Part shown: positions 6,488-9,637 of the stretch, one piece after another | Numbering within the stretch: the stretch's first letter is position 1 | Layout: each line of letters starts with the position of its first letter | Origin: an uncultured Clostridia bacterium | Lineage (GTDB): Bacteria; Bacillota; Clostridia; Christensenellales; Borkfalkiaceae | DNA length: 9,637 bases | Direction of reading: 5' to 3' | Assembly: GCA_947629225.1 (NCBI GenBank) | Contig: CANRCY010000049.1 | Location: forward strand, 1 to 9,637 | The notes under the pieces: model-generated | The model's input: the letters and a program-made list of their open reading frames with translations, nothing else | The model's database searches: none | What the model was told of the DNA's origin: nothing | Program-made: the position numbers and the translations under genes

Positions 6488-8641
6488 ATGCCCGCTGTCA
6501 TCGAGACGCTATCGAGAGAATTGAACCAAAAAGAGGAGTATGTGCAAAACGTCGTCACCCTCCTCGACGAGGGGAACACCGTCCCCTTCATCGCCCGCTA
6601 CCGCAAGGAAATGCACGGCATGATGGACGACCAGACCATCCGCCGACTTGCGGACAGACTGCAATACCTGCGCAATCTCGAAGCGCGCAAAGAGGAGGTA
6701 AAGACCGCGATCGAAGGGCAGGGGAAGCTCACGGAAGAGCTCGCCCTCTCCATCGACGCCGCGGCGACCCTTGCCGCCGTGGAGGACCTCTACCGCCCCT
6801 ATAAGCAAAAGCGGCGCACCCGCGCCACCGTTGCCCGCGAAAGGGGGCTCGAACCGCTTGCGGAGCTCCTGTTTGCGCAGGAGCCGAATTGCCCCGACCC
6901 GCTCATGGCGGCGGCGGAGTACGTCGACCCCGAAAAGGGGGTAAATTCCGCCGAGGAAGCCTTGCAGGGGGCGAACGACATCGTTGCCGAGCTCCTCTCC
7001 GACGATCCCGCCGTGCGCGGCGGCATGCGCGAATTCTGGCTCGCGCGCGGGGAGATTTTCTCTTCCGCCGCAAAGAACGAGGACTCCGTTTACCGCAACT
7101 ATTACCGCTTTTCCTCCTCCGTCGCCAAGGTCGCGGGGCATCAGGTGCTCGCGCTCGACCGCGGTGAGCGGGAGGGCTTTCTGAAAGTCTCGATAGAAGC
7201 CGACCGCGAATCCGCGCTCTCCCTCATTTGGAGACGGGCGCTCAAACGGCAGTGCGCTTCCACGCCCTTCGTAAAAGCCGCCGCCGAGGACGGGTACGAC
7301 CGCCTGATCGCTCCCTCCGTCGAGCGGGAAGTGCGCTCCCTGCTCACCGAAAAGGCGTGCGAGGGCGCGATCGGGCAGTTCGCGCTCAATCTGCGCCCCC
7401 TGCTCATGCAACCTCCCGTCAAGGGCTTCGTCACGATGGGGCTCGACCCCGGTTACCGCATGGGCTGTAAAGTCGCCGTTGTAGACGGCACGGGCAAAGT
7501 GCTCGCGACCGACGTCGTCTATCCCACCTACGGGGAACGCCAAAAGAAGGAATGTATCGAGAAATTAAAGGGACATATCAAGAAATACGGGGTCAAGCAC
7601 ATCGCGATCGGCAACGGCACGGCGAGCCGCGAAACGGAAGCCATGACGGTCGAACTTCTGCATGAACTCGGCAAAGATTCGGGCGTGAGCTACATCATCG
7701 TCAACGAGGCGGGGGCTTCGGTGTATTCCGCCTCTCCCCTCGCCGCAAAGGAATTCCCCGAATTCGACGTCAACCTGCGCTCTGCCGTCTCGATCGCGCG
7801 GCGGCTCCAAGACCCGCTCGCCGAACTCGTCAAGATCGACCCCAAGAGCATCGGCGTGGGGCAATACCAGCACGACATGCCCGAAAAACGGCTCTCCGAG
7901 ACCCTCGACGGCGTGGTGGAGGACTGCGTGAATGCGGTCGGCGTGGACGTAAACACCGCTTCCGCGCCCCTTCTCGCGCGCGTTTCGGGGCTCAATGCGG
8001 GCGTGGCGGCAAACGTCGTAAAATACCGCGAAGAGAACGGCGCGTTCACCTCGCGCAAGCAACTTCTCAAAGTGCCCAAACTCGGCGCGAAGGCGTTCGA
8101 ACAGTGCGCGGGCTTTTTGCGGGTGCCCGAAAGCCGCGACGTATTGGATAATACGGGCGTTCACCCCGAGAGCTACAAGGCGGCGGAAAAGCTGTTGGAG
8201 ATCTGCGGCTACACCAAGAGCGATGTTGCGGCGGGCTCGCTCGGGCATCTCATGGAGCGGTTGCACGGCTACGGCGAAGAGCGTGCGGCGGCGGCTTGCG
8301 GCGTGGGACTTCCGACCCTTTTCGACGTCGCCAAAGAATTGAAGAGCCCGGGGCGCGATCCCCGAGACGAATTGCCCGCGCCCGTCCTCAGAACGGACGT
8401 CTTGGAGATCAAGGACTTAAAGCCGGGAATGGAGCTCCGCGGCACGGTGCGCAACGTCATCGACTTCGGCGCGTTCGTGGACATCGGAGTTCATCAGGAC
8501 GGCTTGGTGCACATTTCCGAGATCTCCGACCGTTTTATCCGCCACCCGTCCGAGGTTTTGTCGGTGGGGGACGTGGTCACGGTTTGGGTGAAGGAAGTAG
8601 ACGAAAAGAAGGGTCGCATTTCTTTGACAATGAAAAAATAA
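6488..8641 (+). CDS. tex: Tex family RNA-binding transcription accessory protein
   Basis: This 717-residue protein has the complete Tex layout. The N-terminal helical domain includes VPFIARYRKE and EDLYRPYKQKRRTRATVARE (about 32-120). A YqgF/RNase H-like domain begins at MGLDPGYRMGCKVAVVD (about 316) and runs to about 440. SIGVGQYQHDM (about 454-464) is followed by helix-hairpin-helix motifs (VNTASAPLLARVSGL to LKVPKLGAKAFEQCAGFLRV). A C-terminal S1 domain (about 644-717) contains ELRGTVRNVIDFGAFVDIG and DGLVHISEIS. Tex binds nucleic acid and is related to eukaryotic Spt6; roles in transcription, rRNA handling and stress are reported. Length and domains are normal. AAGGAG (6473-6478) lies nine bases before the ATG. 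No ordinary terminator follows: the first downstream hairpin (8679-8698) lacks a U-tract, so readthrough into the hairpin-rich region is possible. Confidence 0.97.
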   Translation: MPAVIETLSRELNQKEEYVQNVVTLLDEGNTVPFIARYRKEMHGMMDDQTIRRLADRLQYLRNLEARKEEVKTAIEGQGKLTEELALSIDAAATLAAVEDLYRPYKQKRRTRATVARERGLEPLAELLFAQEPNCPDPLMAAAEYVDPEKGVNSAEEALQGANDIVAELLSDDPAVRGGMREFWLARGEIFSSAAKNEDSVYRNYYRFSSSVAKVAGHQVLALDRGEREGFLKVSIEADRESALSLIWRRALKRQCASTPFVKAAAEDGYDRLIAPSVEREVRSLLTEKACEGAIGQFALNLRPLLMQPPVKGFVTMGLDPGYRMGCKVAVVDGTGKVLATDVVYPTYGERQKKECIEKLKGHIKKYGVKHIAIGNGTASRETEAMTVELLHELGKDSGVSYIIVNEAGASVYSASPLAAKEFPEFDVNLRSAVSIARRLQDPLAELVKIDPKSIGVGQYQHDMPEKRLSETLDGVVEDCVNAVGVDVNTASAPLLARVSGLNAGVAANVVKYREENGAFTSRKQLLKVPKLGAKAFEQCAGFLRVPESRDVLDNTGVHPESYKAAEKLLEICGYTKSDVAAGSLGHLMERLHGYGEERAAAACGVGLPTLFDVAKELKSPGRDPRDELPAPVLRTDVLEIKDLKPGMELRGTVRNVIDFGAFVDIGVHQDGLVHISEISDRFIRHPSEVLSVGDVVTVWVKEVDEKKGRISLTMKK

Positions 8642-8645
8642 GATG

Positions 8646-8877
8646 TTTCGCACGATTCTTTGCTTGTTCCACCCCTTGCCCACCCCTCAAGGGGTGGGTG
8701 TCGCGCGCAAAGCGCGTGACGGAAGGGGTGTCACTTCGAAAAGAATCGTGCGAGGAAACCTTCCTCAATGTTTTAACTTGCTTGTCCTCTTGTTCGTTTC
8801 ATCGGACAAGAAGTTGCAAGAGTGCAACAAATGTTGTTGCGCAGCGAAGAAGCGTGGTTCTTCTCGCGCAAGGGGAT
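8646..8877 (+). repeat. Structured repeat module, copy A
   Basis: It begins with a perfect 14-bp inverted repeat, TCGCACGATTCTTT (8648-8661) and its complement (8740-8753), enclosing 78 bases that include the hairpin CCCACCCC-TCAA-GGGGTGGG (8679-8698). Next come GAGGAAAC (8752-8759), 12 variable bases, TTTAAC (8772-8777), the hairpin CTTGTCC/GGACAAG (8781-8810) with a 16-base loop, the hairpin GTTGCA-AGAG-TGCAAC (8813-8828), the linker AAAT (8829-8832), the hairpin GAAGAA/TTCTTC (8846-8863), and GCAAGGGGAT (8868-8877). An alternative hairpin GCAACAA-ATG-TTGTTGC (8824-8840) would compete with the third. Confidence 0.8.
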
Positions 8878-8883
8878 AATAAA

Positions 8884-9049
8884 TTCACGAAAAATCTTTT
8901 GCTTGCGCAAAATCTTTTTCCGTGAGGAAACGGGCGTGCGCGCTTTAACGAGCTTGTCCTCTTAATCGTTTCATCGGACAAGAAGGCAAAAGGTTTTGCC
9001 AAATTGGGTCGCCCACGGCGGAAGTGAATTCCGCCTAAGGCAAGGGGAT
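8884..9049 (+). repeat. Structured repeat module, copy B
   Basis: Same order as copy A, shifted by 172 bases from GAGGAAAC onward: a hairpin with base TCACG (8885-8889) and CGTGA (8921-8925) closing on a TTTTGC/GCAAAA stem; GAGGAAAC (8924-8931); 12 variable bases; TTTAAC (8944-8949); CTTGTCC/GGACAAG (8953-8982); the hairpin GGCAAA-AGGT-TTTGCC (8985-9000); AAAT (9001-9004); GGCGGAA/TTCCGCC (9017-9035); and GCAAGGGGAT (9040-9049). Single-stranded parts match copy A, while stems differ in sequence but still pair. Copy B lacks the large insert inside the first stem of copy A. Confidence 0.8.
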
Positions 9050-9053
9050 TCTA

Positions 9054-9095
9054 TTTCGCACGATTCTTTGCTTGTTCCACCTCTTGCCCACCCCT
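9054..9095 (+). repeat. Partial third copy of the module (5' end only)
   Basis: These 42 bases match 8646-8687 at 41 of 42 positions, covering the left arm of the first stem and the following CCACC(C/T)CTTGCCCACCCCT. Beyond this the sequence leaves the copy A pattern. It directly follows the GCAAGGGGAT that ends copy B. The left-arm heptamer TCGCACG (9056-9062) could pair with CGTGCGA at 9202-9208, but a local hairpin there competes. Confidence 0.8.
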
Positions 9096-9105
9096 TGAGG
9101 GTGGA

Positions 9106-9268
9106 GCATTGCATTCTGCCAACGGTTGATAACCGTTGGCGCAATGCGACATGAGTGAGCGCATTTGCGGCGCGAACGGTGACCGAGCACGGGGTTCTAC
9201 CCGTGCGAGAAGGCTCCGCCGAAGGCGGTGAGGGGGTAGACTTGCTGTCCCTGAAAGGGAAAGTACCC
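9106..9268 (+). other. Row of hairpins upstream of the XRE gene
   Basis: In order: a long hairpin with GCCAACGGTT-GAT-AACCGTTGGC (9118-9140) inside an outer stem GCATTGC/GCAATGC (9106-9112 and 9141-9147); GCACGGG/CCCGTGC (9187-9206); CCGCC-GAA-GGCGG (9216-9228); and a three-part stem GGGT, ACTT, TCCCT pairing with AGGGA, AAGT, ACCC (9234-9268). The spacing is tight, and the last hairpin ends 52 bases before the XRE ATG. They may be repeat remnants or part of a folded RNA; the sequence alone does not decide. Confidence 0.6.
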
Positions 9269-9320
9269 GAGCGGAGCGAGGGGGAAAGGGTTTTTTATAA
9301 GCTTTCGGAGAAATAAAATC

Positions 9321-9527
9321 ATGAAACGGTTTGGCGAGCGGTTACATGAGTTGCGGATAGAAAAAGAACTTTCGAGGAGCGACCTTGCAAAGAGTCTGAA
9401 CGTATCGGTGAGGTCGATCTCCTATTGGGAAACGGGCAAACGCGAGTGTTCTTTTGACATGTTGATACAGATTGCGGATTTTTTCGGGACGAGCATAGAC
9501 TATCTCTTGGGACGAAGCGATTATTGA
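9321..9527 (+). CDS. Small XRE-family (HTH_3) DNA-binding regulator
   Basis: This 68-residue protein is almost entirely one lambda-repressor-like helix-turn-helix domain. RLHELRIEKELSRSDLAKSL contains helix 1 and helix 2, VSVRSISYWETGKR (about 28-41) is the recognition helix and its following turn, and DMLIQIADFFGTSIDYLLGR is the usual C-terminal pair of helices. There is no dimerisation or protease domain, as is common for single-domain XRE regulators of mobile or stress genes. GGAG (9307-9310) lies ten bases before the ATG. Base composition is more AT-rich than the left part of the window, and it sits after a repeat-dense region, so an accessory or transferred origin is plausible. The targets are unknown; self-regulation through the nearby palindromes is only a possibility. 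Confidence 0.92.
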   Translation: MKRFGERLHELRIEKELSRSDLAKSLNVSVRSISYWETGKRECSFDMLIQIADFFGTSIDYLLGRSDY

Positions 9528-9592
9528 GATCGGGGAGAGATTTCTACTTCGCTTCAACTGGATAGTCGCGTGGTTCAAAAGAGGCTTTGCCG

Positions 9593-9637
9593 ATGAACAG
9601 AAAAAATGAAAGACATGTAGAGCAATATAGAATCTTG
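9593..9637 (+). CDS. Possible start of another gene, cut by the window edge
   Basis: An ATG at 9593 opens a frame reading MNRKNERHVEQYRIL with no stop before the edge. AAAGAGG (9578-9584) lies eight bases upstream, a reasonable Shine-Dalgarno site. Fifteen residues are too few to name a family. It would follow the XRE gene by 65 bases on the same strand. The stretch between (9528-9592) shows no clear hairpin terminator. Confidence 0.35.
   Translation, partial: MNRKNERHVEQYRIL

Larger units (their letters stand above)
8642..9320 (+). other. Hairpin-dense region without protein genes
   Basis: This 679-base stretch between tex and the XRE gene holds two full and one partial copy of a structured repeat, then further hairpins, listed separately. 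Short frames exist here but lack credible start signals, overlap the palindromes and match no family. I see no clear promoter on either strand. A GAT-AAT-like box at 8875-8880 has no partner -35, and TATAAG at 9296-9301 also lacks one. A run of six T at 9291-9296 follows a GC-rich segment and could be a weak terminator just before the XRE gene. Confidence 0.75.

Noticed and set aside
6509..7543. 344-residue minus-strand reading frame inside tex
   Set aside because: Antisense shadow of a complete, motif-rich tex gene.
8785..8812. Hammerhead-like GATGAAAC on the minus strand of the CTTGTCC hairpin
   Set aside because: The CTGATGA core is missing and the stems do not fit the three-helix layout.
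8296..8925. Reading frames running from tex into the hairpin region (also 8643-8879)
   Set aside because: The peptides come from palindromic repeats and the wrong frame of the S1 domain, with no ribosome binding site or recognisable domain.
9187..9240. tRNA-like arms, with GGTTC inside a hairpin loop
   Set aside because: No acceptor stem, D arm or anticodon arm can be drawn around it; it is one of several simple hairpins.

Overview
The window looks like a chromosomal segment of a GC-rich, probably uncultured, gut-type member of the Clostridia. This is inferred from Gram-positive-style Shine-Dalgarno sites (AGGAGG/AAGGAG), sigma-A-type promoters with 17-18 bp spacers, the gene set (LemA, Mbeg1-like hydrolase, RlmI-type methyltransferase, MntP, Tex), and families of intergenic repeats that I recall from such genomes. 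No single gene fixes the species.

Layout. 1-2359 (+): a large two-helix membrane protein, open at the left edge, followed by a LemA-family protein, probably one operon. It ends at a perfect bidirectional terminator (2370-2402). 2407-4713 (-): an Mbeg1/DUF2974-like alpha/beta hydrolase and, upstream of it, a class I SAM-dependent rRNA methyltransferase (RlmI type), each with its own good promoter. The methyltransferase promoter puts the predicted transcript start on the A of its ATG, so the mRNA should be leaderless. Its -35 lies one base from the -35 of a second promoter that points right towards mntP. 4765-5017: the mntP leader, holding a 34-bp tandem repeat array. 5018-5614 (+): mntP, manganese efflux. 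5648-6343 (-): a two-domain lipoprotein. 6488-8641 (+): tex, with its own promoter. 8642-9320: 679 bases with no credible protein gene but packed with hairpins. 9321-9527 (+): a small XRE-type regulator. 9593 to the right edge: a possible start of another gene.

The best candidate for something new is the 8642-9320 region. It holds two colinear copies of a structured module exactly 172 bases apart (8752-8877 and 8924-9049). The linkers and one hairpin are conserved in sequence. Other hairpins keep their position and pairing while both arms change. In one hairpin four of six base pairs differ by compensatory substitutions. This is the mark of selection on a folded molecule, either an unknown structured RNA or a palindromic mobile repeat. 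A third, partial copy starts at 9054 and runs into a further row of hairpins ending just before the XRE gene.

The protein genes are mostly housekeeping and do not form one pathway. The left pair concerns the cell envelope, RlmI and Tex concern RNA and translation, MntP handles metal balance, and the right end looks accessory.
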